From an uncultured Clostridia bacterium (GTDB taxonomy: Bacteria; Bacillota; Clostridia; Christensenellales; Borkfalkiaceae), in assembly GCA_949283125.1 (NCBI GenBank), contig CASDRK010000001.1, positions 1-64,000 on the forward strand: a stretch of DNA of 64,000 nucleotides. The letters are read 5' to 3'. Below the pieces are notes generated by a model. The model ran no database searches. It was not told the DNA's origin and worked only from the letters and a program-made list of their open reading frames with translations. The first letter of the stretch is position 1. Each line of letters opens with the position of its first letter. Below are positions 45,723 through 55,301 of the stretch, one piece after another. The position numbers were made by a program, and so were the translations under genes.

Positions 45723-47069
45723 ATGTTTGAAACAATAAAAAATTGTTTTAAAAACAAGGAAATACGCAAAAAGATATGGATAACCCTGCTCATTTTGCTT
45801 ATTTTCCGTCTGGGCTGCTATATCCCCGTGCCCGGCATGGATGCCGACAGCTTTGCGCAGCAGATAAACGACGTATCCTTCCTGGAGCTCATGTCGTCGA
45901 TCACCGGCGGCTCGCTGGCTAACGCAACGCTGTTCGCACTGGGCATCAGCCCCTATATCAATGCCTCCATTATAATCCAATTATTAAGCGTAGGCATTCC
46001 CTACCTCGAGCGTCTGTCCAAGCAGGGCGAAGAGGGCAGGAAGAGGATAGCGCAGATAACAAGGTATGTAACCATACTTCTTGCCATAGCGCAATCCGTA
46101 GGCATCATAGTCAACTTCGGTATTCAGGGCGGCGCGATAGAGCTTCACCTGTTCGGCGGCAACGCCATAGGCGAAACGGGCGCCGGCTGGATAGCGGGCA
46201 TATTCCTCACGGTAGTGTACACCGCCGGCGCCATGATAGTAATGTGGCTGGGCGAACGCATCACGGAATACGGCGTGTCCAACGGCATTTCGCTCATCAT
46301 ATTCGTGGGCATCATCTCCACGGCGGGCAACCAGCTGGTTACAAAGTTCACCGACGTGTTCGGCGGCAATCCCTCGGTGCTGTGGGAGATCGCGGGCTTC
46401 ATAATCCTCACGGTGGTTGAGTTCACAGCGATAGTCGCAGTGGACCTCTCCGAAAGGAAGATACCCGTTCAGTACGCAAAGCAGGTCAAGGGCAGAAGGA
46501 TGTACGGCGGTCAGTCGTCCGTCATCCCCATGCGCATAGCCGGCGCGGGCGTCATGCCCCTCATATTCGCGTTCGCCATCATCTCCGTTCCCGCAATGCT
46601 CGCCAGCCTGTTCTGGCCGAATTCGGGCTTTGAAACGGGCGTAACGGAATGGTTCTCCGGCTCTTCGCCCTACTGGTACGGTCAGCTCATCTACATGGTG
46701 ACGCTCTGCCTGCTGATTTTCGCCTTCTCGTTCTTCTATGCTTCCATGCAGTTCAATCCGGAGGACGTGTCCAAGACAATCCAGCAGAACGGCGGCTTCA
46801 TTCAGGGCATCCGCCCCGGCAGGCCCACCGCAGACTATCTCAAGAGGATAAACAACAGAATAACGCTGTTCGGCGCCATATATCTGTCGCTCGTCGCGTT
46901 CATTCCCTCCATCCTCGGCATAGTGGCCACGGCGCTCAGCTGGAACACCGACCTCATCTCGGTATTCTCCACCACGGGTATCCTCATCGTCGTATCCGTC
47001 GCGCTGGAGCTGGATAAGCAGCTGCAGAGCCAGCTGATGATGAAGAACTACAAGGGCTTCTTAAAGTAA
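45723..47069 (+). CDS. secY: Protein translocase subunit SecY
   Basis: 448 residues with ten membrane helices. RLGCYIPVPGMDADSF at the start and the cytoplasmic loop ERKIPVQYAKQVKGRRMYGGQSSVIPMRIAGAGVMPLIFA are diagnostic. The C-terminus is QSQLMMKNYKGFLK. It forms the membrane channel with SecE/SecG, which are not in this window. Confidence 0.98.
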   Translation: MFETIKNCFKNKEIRKKIWITLLILLIFRLGCYIPVPGMDADSFAQQINDVSFLELMSSITGGSLANATLFALGISPYINASIIIQLLSVGIPYLERLSKQGEEGRKRIAQITRYVTILLAIAQSVGIIVNFGIQGGAIELHLFGGNAIGETGAGWIAGIFLTVVYTAGAMIVMWLGERITEYGVSNGISLIIFVGIISTAGNQLVTKFTDVFGGNPSVLWEIAGFIILTVVEFTAIVAVDLSERKIPVQYAKQVKGRRMYGGQSSVIPMRIAGAGVMPLIFAFAIISVPAMLASLFWPNSGFETGVTEWFSGSSPYWYGQLIYMVTLCLLIFAFSFFYASMQFNPEDVSKTIQQNGGFIQGIRPGRPTADYLKRINNRITLFGAIYLSLVAFIPSILGIVATALSWNTDLISVFSTTGILIVVSVALELDKQLQSQLMMKNYKGFLK

Positions 47070-47147
47070 TTCAAACGGACGCCTGCGCGGACGGGCTCGT
47101 CCCCTCCGCGCGGCGCAAAACATCACATATACACGGGGGTAACGTCA

Positions 47148-47780
47148 ATGAACATCGTATTGCTCGGCGCGCCCGGCGCAGGCAAGGGCACACAGGCCAA
47201 ACTCATCGAAGAAAAGTACGGCCTCGTGCACATCGCCACGGGCGACATATTCAGGGCGAACATCAAGGGCGGCACGCCCATCGGCAAGCTCGCCAAGAGC
47301 TATATCGACAGGGGCGCCCTCGTTCCCGACGAAGTCACCTGCGAGCTCGTAAAGGACAGACTGACCAACGGAGAGACGGGCGCGGGCTTTATGCTCGACG
47401 GTTTCCCCCGCAACATCTTTCAGGCCGAAGAGCTCGACAAGTTCGCCCAAGTGGATCTGTGCATAAACATCGACGTAGACAAGTCGTTGCTGATGGACAG
47501 GATATGCGGCAGAAGAATGTGCTCGTGCGGGGCAAGCTACCACGTCTCCACGCTGGGCGGCGCAACCACCTGCGCAAAGTGCGGCAAGCCGCTCTACCGG
47601 CGCGAGGACGACAATCCGCAGACGGTGGGCGCGCGTCTGGATACCTATGCAAGCCAGACGGCTCCTCTCGCGGATTACTATTCGGCGCAGGGCAAGCTCG
47701 TCACCGTGGACGGCGGCTGCGGCACGCCGCAAGAGGTGTTCGCGCTCATCTCCGCCCAACTCGATAAACACATAAAATGA
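47148..47780 (+). CDS. adk: Adenylate kinase, long form with zinc-type lid
   Basis: 210 residues. P-loop GAPGAGKGTQAK at about 7-18, DGFPRN in the middle. The lid has cysteine pairs as in zinc-type Gram-positive enzymes, but the first is C-x-C (RMCSCGASYH) instead of the usual C-x2-C; the second is CAKC. The stop overlaps the map start (ATGA). Confidence 0.96.
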   Translation: MNIVLLGAPGAGKGTQAKLIEEKYGLVHIATGDIFRANIKGGTPIGKLAKSYIDRGALVPDEVTCELVKDRLTNGETGAGFMLDGFPRNIFQAEELDKFAQVDLCINIDVDKSLLMDRICGRRMCSCGASYHVSTLGGATTCAKCGKPLYRREDDNPQTVGARLDTYASQTAPLADYYSAQGKLVTVDGGCGTPQEVFALISAQLDKHIK

Positions 47781-48520
47781 TCACCGTAAAGAATGCCGAA
47801 GAGATCGCGCTCATGCGCGAATCGTGCAGGATAGTAAAGGAAACGCTGGAATTCGTCGGCAGAAATATCCGCGCCGGCATGACCACGAAGGATGTGGACG
47901 ACATGGTCAACCGCTACATAACCTCGTGCGGGGCCTATCCCTCGTCGCTCGGTTACTGCGGATATCCCGCCAGCTCGTGCGTGTCGGTCAACGAGGTCGT
48001 CGTGCACGGCATCCCGTCCGACAGGATAATAGAGGACGGCGACATAGTCAGCGTGGACATCACGGCCGAAAAGAACGGGTTCAACGGCGACGCCGCGCGG
48101 ACGTTCATGATAGGCGACGTGTCGGAGGAAAAGCGGCAGCTCGTCCGCGTGACCGAGGAGTGCTTCTTCAAGGCGCTCCAGGGTTTAAAGGCGGGCACGC
48201 CCCTGTACGACATAGGCTATGCGGTGCAGACTCACGCCGAAAGTCACGGCTACGGGGTCGTGCGGGCCCTCGTCGGGCACGGCATCGGCCGCGAAATGCA
48301 CGAAGACCCCTCGGTCCCCAACTACGGCAAACGGGGCACGGGCATGCGGCTCAGGGCCGGCATGACCATCTGCATCGAGCCGATGATAAACGCAGGCACG
48401 CACAAGGTGGTGTTCCACAAGGACGGCTGGACCGTAACTACCATGGACGGCAGGCCTTCGGCTCACTACGAAAACACCGTGCTCATCACCGAGGACGGCG
48501 TGGAGATATTAACGCTTTAA
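47777..48520 (+). CDS. map: Methionine aminopeptidase type I
   Basis: 247 residues; it removes the initiator Met. Metal-ligand regions are DIVSVDITAEKNGFNGDAARTF, GHGIGREMHEDPSVPNYG and TICIEPMINAG, with a final NTVLITEDGVEILT. Translationally coupled to adk. Confidence 0.97.
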   Translation: MITVKNAEEIALMRESCRIVKETLEFVGRNIRAGMTTKDVDDMVNRYITSCGAYPSSLGYCGYPASSCVSVNEVVVHGIPSDRIIEDGDIVSVDITAEKNGFNGDAARTFMIGDVSEEKRQLVRVTEECFFKALQGLKAGTPLYDIGYAVQTHAESHGYGVVRALVGHGIGREMHEDPSVPNYGKRGTGMRLRAGMTICIEPMINAGTHKVVFHKDGWTVTTMDGRPSAHYENTVLITEDGVEILTL

Positions 48521-48529
48521 GGGTTTTGC

Positions 48530-48808
48530 ATGAAGATAAAGAAACCTGAAGTGGGCATGCTGTGCGTCAGCACGCAGGGCCGCGACAGGGGCAGGGTATA
48601 TGTTGTCTGCGCCCTCGCGGAGGAAGGATTTGCGCTCGTGGCGGACGGCGACGTCCGCAGGCTGAACGCCCCCAAGCGCAAGAACATAAAACATCTGATG
48701 CTTTTGCCGCACGGCGCGGCGGAATACGGCGCGGATCTTTCGGCCGGAAACGTCAGCGACTGCATGCTGGCATACGCCGTCAGGCAGTATGTGCATTCTC
48801 AAAAATAA
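48530..48808 (+). CDS. KOW-domain RNA-binding protein
   Basis: 92 residues. The N-terminal half is a KOW-type fold ([53 protein letters not shown]). Small KOW proteins are commonly found between map and infA in Bacillota and are thought to be ribosome-related; the role is not established. TTTTGC-type spacing of nine bases separates it from map. Confidence 0.85.
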   Translation: MKIKKPEVGMLCVSTQGRDRGRVYVVCALAEEGFALVADGDVRRLNAPKRKNIKHLMLLPHGAAEYGADLSAGNVSDCMLAYAVRQYVHSQK

Positions 48809-48825
48809 AGTCGGAGGAAAACAAT

Positions 48826-49047
48826 TTGTCTAAGGACGATGCAATCGAGGCCGAAGGCAGGGTGATCGAGTGCCTGCCCAACGCCAACTTCAAAGTTCAG
48901 CTTTCCAACGGTTATGTGATCACGGCCTATATTTCCGGCAAGCTTCGCATGAACTATATAAGGATCATCGAAGGCGACATGGTCAAGCTGGAAATGAGCC
49001 CCTACGATCTGACCAAAGGCAGAATAACTTGGCGCAGCAAGGGTTGA
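48826..49047 (+). CDS. infA: Translation initiation factor IF-1
   Basis: 73 residues, OB fold: [66 protein letters not shown] is the family pattern. The start is TTG at 48826, set by GGAGG nine bases upstream (48813-48817) and by the usual length; no ATG is available at this place. Confidence 0.95.
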   Translation: MSKDDAIEAEGRVIECLPNANFKVQLSNGYVITAYISGKLRMNYIRIIEGDMVKLEMSPYDLTKGRITWRSKG

Positions 49048-49084
49048 ACCCTCTCGCCGCAATAAAACAATCAGGAGATTAACT

Positions 49085-49201
49085 ATGAAAGTAAGACCTT
49101 CAGTAAAGCCCATGTGCGACAAGTGCAAAGTTATCAAAAGAAACGGCAAAGTAATGGTCATCTGCTCCAAGAACAAGAGCCATAAGCAGAGACAGGGTTA
49201 A
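49085..49201 (+). CDS. rpmJ: Ribosomal protein L36
   Basis: 38 residues: [20 protein letters not shown] and then a second cysteine and histidine (CSKNKSH). The C-x2-C...C...H set is the zinc form. AGGAGA precedes the ATG. Confidence 0.96.
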   Translation: MKVRPSVKPMCDKCKVIKRNGKVMVICSKNKSHKQRQG

Positions 49202-49627
49202 GCTGTCGTCCGCTTCGGCGTTTCCGGCGGACGCGCGGTCCGCGTCGTTCGGGAGCGATATGTTTTAAACGCCGGCCACGGCGCTTTGGCCCGTATTCCG
49301 GGCCGCGGCAGTCCGCCTTGTGCGGGCGCGCCCCTCGCGGCACGCTTGCCGCCCGGGGCGGGGTAACGCAAACGCCTTGCGCGCGCCGGCCTGTTTGAAC
49401 ACATTTTTGCAAGAACTGACTTTCATTATAATGACAGAGCTGATTTCTCACAGCCGGCACATTGCAGCGTGAGGGATATCGCCGCCGCGGCCTGCGGCCG
49501 CCGTGCGGAACTCTATCACTATAAAAATATTTCTGCGGCTTCGGGTCGGTCATTCCAACGCGTCCCGCGGCCGTACGGTTGACATAATAATCAATTTTGT
49601 AAATTTAAACGGAGGAAATAAATCGTT
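49202..49627 (+). other. 426-base spacer between rpmJ and rpsM
   Basis: No gene recognised. The first 200 bases are very GC-rich with short palindromes, the rest more AT-rich. A TTGACA at 49579-49584 with TAAATT at 49600-49605 (spacer 15) is a weak promoter candidate for rpsM and the alpha part of the cluster; a TATAAT near 49432 lacks a clear -35 box. The ribosome site CGGAGGAAA precedes rpsM. Confidence 0.5.
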
Positions 49628-50002
49628 ATGGCACGTATTGCCGGTGTAGATTTACCCAGAGAAAAGAGAATCGAAATAGGTTTGACCTACATTTACGGTA
49701 TCGGACTTACCACCAGCAAGAAGATACTTGCGGCAACCGGTATCGACCCCGACACGAGAGTGAAGGACCTCGACGAAAACCAGGTCTCCAAGCTCCGTGA
49801 ATATATCGACCACAATTACAGGGTGGAAGGCGAGCTCCGTTCGGAAGTTTCGCTCAACATCAAGCGCCTTATGGAAATAGGCTGCTACCGCGGCATCCGC
49901 CACAGAAAGGGTCTGCCCGTCCGCGGCCAGTCCACCAAGAGGAACGCAAGGACCCGCAAGGGCCCCCGCCGCACGGTAGCCAAAAAGAAGGGCGCAAAGT
50001 AA
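49628..50002 (+). CDS. rpsM: Ribosomal protein S13
   Basis: 124 residues. [26 protein letters not shown] and [28 protein letters not shown] are diagnostic. It contacts the P-site tRNA and the subunit bridge. Confidence 0.98.
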   Translation: MARIAGVDLPREKRIEIGLTYIYGIGLTTSKKILAATGIDPDTRVKDLDENQVSKLREYIDHNYRVEGELRSEVSLNIKRLMEIGCYRGIRHRKGLPVRGQSTKRNARTRKGPRRTVAKKKGAK

Positions 50003-50020
50003 TAGGGAGGACTAAAACAA

Positions 50021-50419
50021 ATGGCAGCAACTAAGAGGACAACAGTTTCCAGAAAGCGCAAAGAGCTCAAAAAGGTTGACAAAGGTCAGGTTCACATTCA
50101 GTCATCCTTCAACAATACTTTGGTCACGGTAACCGATCTTCAGGGCAACGCCCTGTCGCAGTCCAGCGCGGGCGCGCTCGGATTCAAGGGCTCCCGCAAG
50201 GGCACGCCCTTCGCGGCGCAGATGGCGTGCGAAACGGCAGTCAAGTCCGCAAAGGAACACGGGCTTCGCTCCGTGGAAGTGTACGTAAAGGGCCCCGGCG
50301 CGGGCAGAGAGTCGGCCATCCGCGCGATAGCCGCGTGCGATGTGGAAATAACGCTCATTTCCGACGTTTCCCCCATCCCTCACAACGGATGCAGACCCCC
50401 CAAGCGCAGAAGAGTATAA
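50021..50419 (+). CDS. rpsK: Ribosomal protein S11
   Basis: 132 residues. [48 protein letters not shown] and the end [19 protein letters not shown] are typical. It is a 30S platform protein. Confidence 0.98.
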   Translation: MAATKRTTVSRKRKELKKVDKGQVHIQSSFNNTLVTVTDLQGNALSQSSAGALGFKGSRKGTPFAAQMACETAVKSAKEHGLRSVEVYVKGPGAGRESAIRAIAACDVEITLISDVSPIPHNGCRPPKRRRV

Positions 50420-50440
50420 TCGGAGGATAGGTAAAGAGAT

Positions 50441-51064
50441 ATGGCAACTTATAGAGAAGCAAAATGCCGCCTTTGCAGAAGGGAAGGCGCAAAACTCTTT
50501 TTGAAGGGCGATAAGTGCTACAACGGCAAGTGCCCCTTTGAAAAACGTCCCGTAGCTCCCGGCCCTCACGGCGCGGGCAGAAGAAAGGTTTCCGAATACG
50601 GCCAGCAGCTGCGCGAAAAGCAGAAGGTAAAGCGCATCTACGGCGTTCAGGAAGGCCAGTTCAGAATGTATTACGAAAAGGCCGACGCCATGAAGGGCAT
50701 CACCGGCGAAAACATGCTTTCGTTGCTTGAACGCAGGCTGGACAACGTAATCTACAGAATGGGCATAGGCGTGAGCCGCGCACAGGCAAGACAGCTTGTA
50801 AATCACGGCCACTTCACCGTAAACGGCAGAAAGGTCAACATCCCCTCCTACATCGTAAAGGCTGGCGACGTTATAGCCGTAAAGGAAAACAAGACCTCCA
50901 ACAAATATTTTGAAGCCATCAAATCGGCAAAGGCTGCAAACCTGCCCAAGTGGCTGGAATTCAGCCCCGAAAAATTAGAAGGTAAAATTTTAGCGCTTCC
51001 TCAGAGAGAAGACATCGACAGCCAGATTGCCGAGCATATGATTGTCGAGTTCTACTCCAAGTAA
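50441..51064 (+). CDS. rpsD: Ribosomal protein S4
   Basis: 207 residues. Near the N-terminus it has the zinc-type cysteines [23 protein letters not shown]. The S4 domain has [41 protein letters not shown]. It nucleates 30S assembly. Confidence 0.98.
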   Translation: MATYREAKCRLCRREGAKLFLKGDKCYNGKCPFEKRPVAPGPHGAGRRKVSEYGQQLREKQKVKRIYGVQEGQFRMYYEKADAMKGITGENMLSLLERRLDNVIYRMGIGVSRAQARQLVNHGHFTVNGRKVNIPSYIVKAGDVIAVKENKTSNKYFEAIKSAKAANLPKWLEFSPEKLEGKILALPQREDIDSQIAEHMIVEFYSK

Positions 51065-51088
51065 TAATTTAAGTTAAGGAGGTAGTTT

Positions 51089-52042
51089 ATGATCGAAATG
51101 GATATGCCCAAGATCACGGTCGACGAAAGCGAGGACGTCTCCTACGCGAAGATAGTAGTCGAACCTTTGGAGAAGGGCTTCGGTCTTACAATAGGCAACT
51201 GCTTAAGAAGAATACTCCTGTCCGCGCTCCCCGGAGCGGCGGCGCAGGGCATAAGATTTCTCGACGGCTCCGTAAAACACGAGTTTTCGGCAGTTGCAGG
51301 TGTTAAGGAAGACGTAACCGAAATTATCCTTAACTTAAAGTCGCTGGCGATAAAGACAAAGATAACCGACAAGGACTATGTAAAGGTCGTTCACCTCTAC
51401 AAGGAAGGCCCCTGCGACGTCAAGGCAAGCGACATAACTCAGGACGCCGAAATCGAGATCATCAACGGCGACCAGCATATATGCACGGTGGATGCCGGCG
51501 GAAAGATCGATATGGAGATCACCATCGGCCGCGGACGCGGCTACAAGGGCGCCGATCACACCCGTACCGAACTTATCGACTACATCCCCATCGATTCCAT
51601 CTACACGCCCGTTAAAAAGGTCAACTATCAGGTAGAAAACACCCGTGTCGGACAGAATACCGACTTCGATAAGCTCACGCTTGAAGTGTGGACCAACGGC
51701 GCTTTCTCCGCCAAGGAAATCGTTTCCCTCGCGGCAAAGATAATGCAGGATCACATCTCCCTGTTCGTCGACCTTTCGGATACCATCAAGGAAATGGATA
51801 TCCTTGTCAAGAACGAGGACGACCGCCAGCAGAAGATACTGGCCATGGCCATCGAGGACATGGATCTTTCGGTGCGTTCCTACAACTGCCTCAAGCGCGC
51901 AAACATTCATACGGTGGAAGATCTGACAAAAAAGACCGAGGAAGAAATGTTGAAAGTCAGGAACCTCGGCAGAAAGTCTCTGGACGAAGTCATCTTAAAG
52001 CTCCAGTCCTACGGGCTTTCGCTATCTGACAAGGAGGACTAA
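51089..52042 (+). CDS. rpoA: RNA polymerase alpha subunit
   Basis: 317 residues. The N-terminal assembly domain has [27 protein letters not shown]. The C-terminal domain binds UP elements and regulators ([42 protein letters not shown]). AAGGAGG lies upstream. Confidence 0.98.
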   Translation: MIEMDMPKITVDESEDVSYAKIVVEPLEKGFGLTIGNCLRRILLSALPGAAAQGIRFLDGSVKHEFSAVAGVKEDVTEIILNLKSLAIKTKITDKDYVKVVHLYKEGPCDVKASDITQDAEIEIINGDQHICTVDAGGKIDMEITIGRGRGYKGADHTRTELIDYIPIDSIYTPVKKVNYQVENTRVGQNTDFDKLTLEVWTNGAFSAKEIVSLAAKIMQDHISLFVDLSDTIKEMDILVKNEDDRQQKILAMAIEDMDLSVRSYNCLKRANIHTVEDLTKKTEEEMLKVRNLGRKSLDEVILKLQSYGLSLSDKED

Positions 52043-52047
52043 ATAAA

Positions 52048-52554
52048 ATGCCCGGCAAATTAGGAAGAACATCAGCTCAGAGAAACGCCATGCTGAGGAA
52101 CCAGGCTTCCGAACTTTTATGGTATGGCAGAATAAAGACCACACAGGCAAAGGCCAAGGAGCTTCAGCCCTACGTTGAAAAGATAATCACCAAGGCCGTC
52201 AACACCTACGACCTCAACGAGGAAAAGGACGTTGTAAAGACCGATTCCAAGGGCAAGGAAGTTACCGTAAAGGTAATAAAGGACAGCCCCAAAAAGCTTG
52301 CCGCGCGCCGCGCCATCATGGCCAAGCTGCGCGACCTTCAGGAGATCAAGGCCTTCAACGAAAAGAAGTCCGACTACAAGGCCCGCACCAAGGACATAAA
52401 GCATCCCCTGATGGAAAAGCTCTTCAACGAGATCGCTCCCAAGTACGCGCAGCGCAAGGAAGAGGTCGGTCAGGGCGGCGGCTACACCCGCATCTATCTG
52501 CTCGGCGAGCGCCGCGGCGACGGCGCCGAAGAGGCGATAATCGAGCTCGTGTAA
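52048..52554 (+). CDS. rplQ: Ribosomal protein L17 with insertions
   Basis: 168 residues against about 115-125 in Bacillus. The ends are typical (KLGRTSAQRNAMLRNQASELL and GGYTRIYLLGERRGDG). The extra length is in two charged insertions, about residues 54-80 (YDLNEEKDVVKTDSKGKE) and 93-115 (EIKAFNEKKSDYKARTK). Last gene of the cluster, followed by a terminator. Confidence 0.97.
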   Translation: MPGKLGRTSAQRNAMLRNQASELLWYGRIKTTQAKAKELQPYVEKIITKAVNTYDLNEEKDVVKTDSKGKEVTVKVIKDSPKKLAARRAIMAKLRDLQEIKAFNEKKSDYKARTKDIKHPLMEKLFNEIAPKYAQRKEEVGQGGGYTRIYLLGERRGDGAEEAIIELV

Positions 52555-52616
52555 GCCAGCTCCGCGCCGCATTGTTCCCGTTCGGGGCGGCAGCGGCAAA
52601 ATATGCGCAGAACATC

Positions 52617-52646
52617 AAAAGACATGGCAACCGCCATGTCTTTTTG
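52617..52646 (+). terminator. Terminator of the ribosomal protein cluster
   Basis: A 10-bp stem (52619-52628 with 52633-52642), loop AACC, followed by TTTTTG. Confidence 0.9.
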
Positions 52647-53002
52647 CGTGCAGCCAGCCCGACAGAAAGGTCTGCCTTACCAGTCCTTACTTTCCTTAAC
52701 CGGCTTTTCCGCCGTGCGGCGCGCTTAAGGCCTGCATCTCCCTGTGCACGGCGCGCTCTTTTCGGGACGACGTCCGGCATTTCTGCGCGCGGACGGGCGC
52801 AGACTTTTCTGCCGTGCATCACGGCGTCCGCCGCTTCGGCGGGGCGAGTTGCTCTTTCCGGCGGCGCGGCAAGGTGGGCAGAGAAAGTCAGGGCGGCGTG
52901 CGGGGCGCGCGGTGGACGCCTTGCCCGGCGGGATATGCTGGCGGCGCATTGTTTCCGCCCGGCATTCCGCGCGGACGGCGCAAACTTTTTTTTGCGCGCC
53001 GG
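52647..53002. other. GC-rich intergenic region without a recognised gene
   Basis: Open frames exist on both strands but give low-complexity Arg/Ala-rich sequences with no start site or family match. No RNA gene was recognised. The promoter of the flavoprotein gene begins at its right edge. Confidence 0.6.
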
Positions 53003-53031
53003 TTGAAAGGAGGGGGCGCATGTGGTATAAT
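53003..53031 (+). promoter_or_regulatory. Extended -10 promoter of the flavoprotein gene
   Basis: TTGAAA (53003-53008), 17 bases, TATAAT (53026-53031) preceded by TGG (extended -10). The leader is about 30 bases and contains GCGAGG. Confidence 0.8.
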
Positions 53032-53068
53032 GTATGCGCATACATCTTTTATGCAGCGAGGTAAAGTT

Positions 53069-54760
53069 ATGAAAGTTGTTATCATCGGCGGAGTCGCCGG
53101 CGGCGCATCGGCCGCCGCCCGTCTGCGCAGGCTGGACGAGAGCGCGGAGATAGTCATATTCGAGCGCAGCGGCTACATTTCCTATGCCAACTGCGGTCTC
53201 CCCTATTATATCGGCGGAGTCATAGCGGACAGGGAGCAGCTGACGCTGCAGACGCCGCAGTCCTTTGCCCTGCGCTTCAATGCAAAGGTGTTCGTCGGGC
53301 ACGAGGTCGAGGCCGTCGACAGGCAGAACAAGCGGGTGCGCGTGCGCGACCTTGCCGGCGGCCGCACCTTTTACGAAAGTTACGACAAGCTGATAATTGC
53401 CACCGGGGCCCGCCCCGCGCTGTTCGGCATAGAGGGGACGGAGCTCGAAGGCGTGTTCACGCTGCGCACGGTGGAAGACACCCTTGCCGTAAAGGAGTAT
53501 ATCTCCGCCCGCAATCCCCGCACGGCCGCGATCGCGGGCGGCGGCTACATCGGCATAGAGCTCGCCGAAAACCTCGTCCGCGCGGGTCTGTCCGTCACCG
53601 TGCTTCAGCGCCCGGAGCAGCTCCTTCAGCCCCTCGATCCGGACATGGCCTGTCTTGTGGCCGCAAGGATGAGGGCCGCGGGCGTGCAGATAAAATTCGG
53701 CGCAAGCGTAAGCGCGTTCCGAAGGCGCGGCGGCGCCCTCGAATGCGTCCTTTCGGACGGCATGGCCATCCCCTGCGACATGGCTGTGGCCGCCCTCGGC
53801 GTTCAGCCTGACAGCCGCATCGCCGCCGAAGCCGGGCTGAAGACGGGCATTAAGGGCGCAATATGCGTGGACGAACGCATGCGCACGTCCGATCCCGACA
53901 TCTACGCCGTGGGCGACGCGGTGGAGGTGAAAAACTTTGTCACGGGCCGTCAGGCTCTCATCTCGCTGGCGGGCCCCGCAAACAGGCAGGGCAGGATAGC
54001 CGCCGACAACGTCTGCGGCATACCCTCGGTTTACGGCGGTTCGCAGGGTTCTTCGGTCATAAAAGTGTTCGACATGACGGTGGCCGCGACGGGCATAAAC
54101 GAGAGCGCCGCCCGCGCCGCCGGCATGGACTGTCAGAGCGTGGTGCTCTCGCCCGCGTCGCACGCTTCGTATTATCCGGGCGCGCGCAACATGACCGTTA
54201 AGGTGCTCTTCGACGGGGCGGACGGCCGCCTGCTCGGCGCGCAGATAGTCGGGTACGAGGGCGCCGACAAGCGCATCGACGTCCTCGCCACGGCAATAAG
54301 GGCGGGCATGCGCGCCGCCGATCTCGCGGCGCTCGACCTCGCCTACGCGCCGCCCTATTCCTCCGCGAAGGACCCCGTAAACATGGCGGGGTTTATGATA
54401 GAAAATATAATGCGGGGGCTGGTAAAACAATATTCGTGGCGGGATATCCCCGCACTTACGCCGTCGGAGGAGGTTTTTCTGCTCGATACCCGCACGGCGG
54501 AGGAGTACGCCGCGGGCCACGTTGCGGGCTATGTGAATATCCCGCTGGACGAGCTGCGCGCCCGCATCGGCGAAGTGCCGTCCGGCGGCCGGGTGTACGT
54601 CATGTGCCACAGCGGATTGAGGAGCTATCTCGCCTGCCGCATCCTTGCGCAGAGCGGCCGCGATTGCTTCAACCTCTCCGGCGGCTATTCCTTCCTGCGC
54701 GCCGTCAGGGACGGCGGCGGCATGCCGCAGGTAACTTTCGCCTGCGGCGCGGAGATGTGA
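53069..54760 (+). CDS. CoA-disulfide reductase-like flavoprotein with C-terminal rhodanese domain
   Basis: 563 residues. The FAD-binding start is KVVIIGGVAGGASAAARLRRLDE, and the active cysteine C42 is in YISYANCGLPYYIGG, the CoADR/NADH oxidase position. A second dinucleotide fold has AAIAGGGYIGIELAENL, and FAD contact is at DIYAVGDAVEV. The rhodanese domain (about 465-545) has LLDTRTAEEYAAGHVAGYVNIP and the active loop CHSGLRS. The family reduces CoA disulfide or persulfide with NAD(P)H; the fusion points to sulfur or persulfide handling. The start at 53069 follows GCGAGG; in-frame sequence upstream lies above the promoter. Confidence 0.93.
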   Translation: MKVVIIGGVAGGASAAARLRRLDESAEIVIFERSGYISYANCGLPYYIGGVIADREQLTLQTPQSFALRFNAKVFVGHEVEAVDRQNKRVRVRDLAGGRTFYESYDKLIIATGARPALFGIEGTELEGVFTLRTVEDTLAVKEYISARNPRTAAIAGGGYIGIELAENLVRAGLSVTVLQRPEQLLQPLDPDMACLVAARMRAAGVQIKFGASVSAFRRRGGALECVLSDGMAIPCDMAVAALGVQPDSRIAAEAGLKTGIKGAICVDERMRTSDPDIYAVGDAVEVKNFVTGRQALISLAGPANRQGRIAADNVCGIPSVYGGSQGSSVIKVFDMTVAATGINESAARAAGMDCQSVVLSPASHASYYPGARNMTVKVLFDGADGRLLGAQIVGYEGADKRIDVLATAIRAGMRAADLAALDLAYAPPYSSAKDPVNMAGFMIENIMRGLVKQYSWRDIPALTPSEEVFLLDTRTAEEYAAGHVAGYVNIPLDELRARIGEVPSGGRVYVMCHSGLRSYLACRILAQSGRDCFNLSGGYSFLRAVRDGGGMPQVTFACGAEM

Positions 54761-54844
54761 CGGGTCGGCCCGCCCGCCGCGGCATGCGCACGCAAACGCG
54801 CGCACGTAAAAACAAATGCGCGCGCAGGTAAAATCATAATATAT

Positions 54845-54874
54845 GCGGGGCGGACTTTGCAAAGTCCGCCCCGC
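54845..54874. terminator. Perfect 30-base inverted repeat, possible terminator
   Basis: The two 15-base arms meet at TGCA. There is no strong T-run on either side, so termination is uncertain. It lies between the converging flavoprotein and Xre genes. Confidence 0.45.
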
Positions 54875-54973
54875 TCGTATATATTCGCTTAAATTTTTGT
54901 CCCGTTAAATCGAGCGTCCGCCCTCGCCCGCGCGGCGCTTGAGGCCGTCTGCGCCCGTTCCGGCGGCCGCCCG

Positions 54974-55174
54974 TCAGGTCAGCATTCCGTCGAAGCTCTC
55001 GCCGAACAGGTCGCATATGCGCGCAAGCATGTCGTAGTCGGGCTGGCACACCCTGTGCTCCCACGCGCTCACTGTGCGCTGGTCCACGCCCAGCTTAAGC
55101 GCCAGCTGGCTCTGCGTCATGTCGCGCGCCTGCCGCAGCGCCTTTAAATTTTCCGCAAACATTATTTTGAACAT
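54974..55174 (-). CDS. Small Xre-type DNA-binding protein
   Basis: 66 residues; almost the whole protein is an HTH_3 domain: NLKALRQARDMTQSQLALKLGVDQRTVSAWEHRVCQPDYDMLARICDLF. Two starts are possible: 55174 (GGAG directly before the ATG, and a TATATA six bases above it) and 55162 (GGAG at 12 bases). The longer one is listed. It is divergent from the small lipoprotein at 55302. Confidence 0.9.
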   Translation of the reverse strand: MFKIMFAENLKALRQARDMTQSQLALKLGVDQRTVSAWEHRVCQPDYDMLARICDLFGESFDGMLT

Positions 55175-55301
55175 CTCCTATATATAATAGCAATTTGCGT
55201 TGCATAAAAAAACGTTTACTAAAATTGTTGGTAAAATATGTATTTTTTGCGTTTTTTTGATACTATTGGTACACTAAAAAATATTTTCGGAGGGAAAACG
55301 A
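55175..55301. promoter_or_regulatory. Divergent control region with a TTTAC/GTAAA dyad
   Basis: AT-rich spacer between the Xre gene and the lipoprotein. A dyad TTTAC...GTAAA with an 11-base centre lies near 55211-55231 and is a possible operator. Promoter boxes are not clear. CGGAGGG precedes the ATG at 55302. Confidence 0.4.

Noticed and set aside
49400..49450. TATAAT near 49432 as a strong rpsM promoter
   Set aside because: The only good -35 candidate (TTGCAA) gives a spacer of 14 bases, which is too short.
52424..54862. An 812-codon minus-strand frame opposite rplQ and the flavoprotein gene
   Set aside because: It is antisense to certain genes and spans a terminator and promoter of the other strand.
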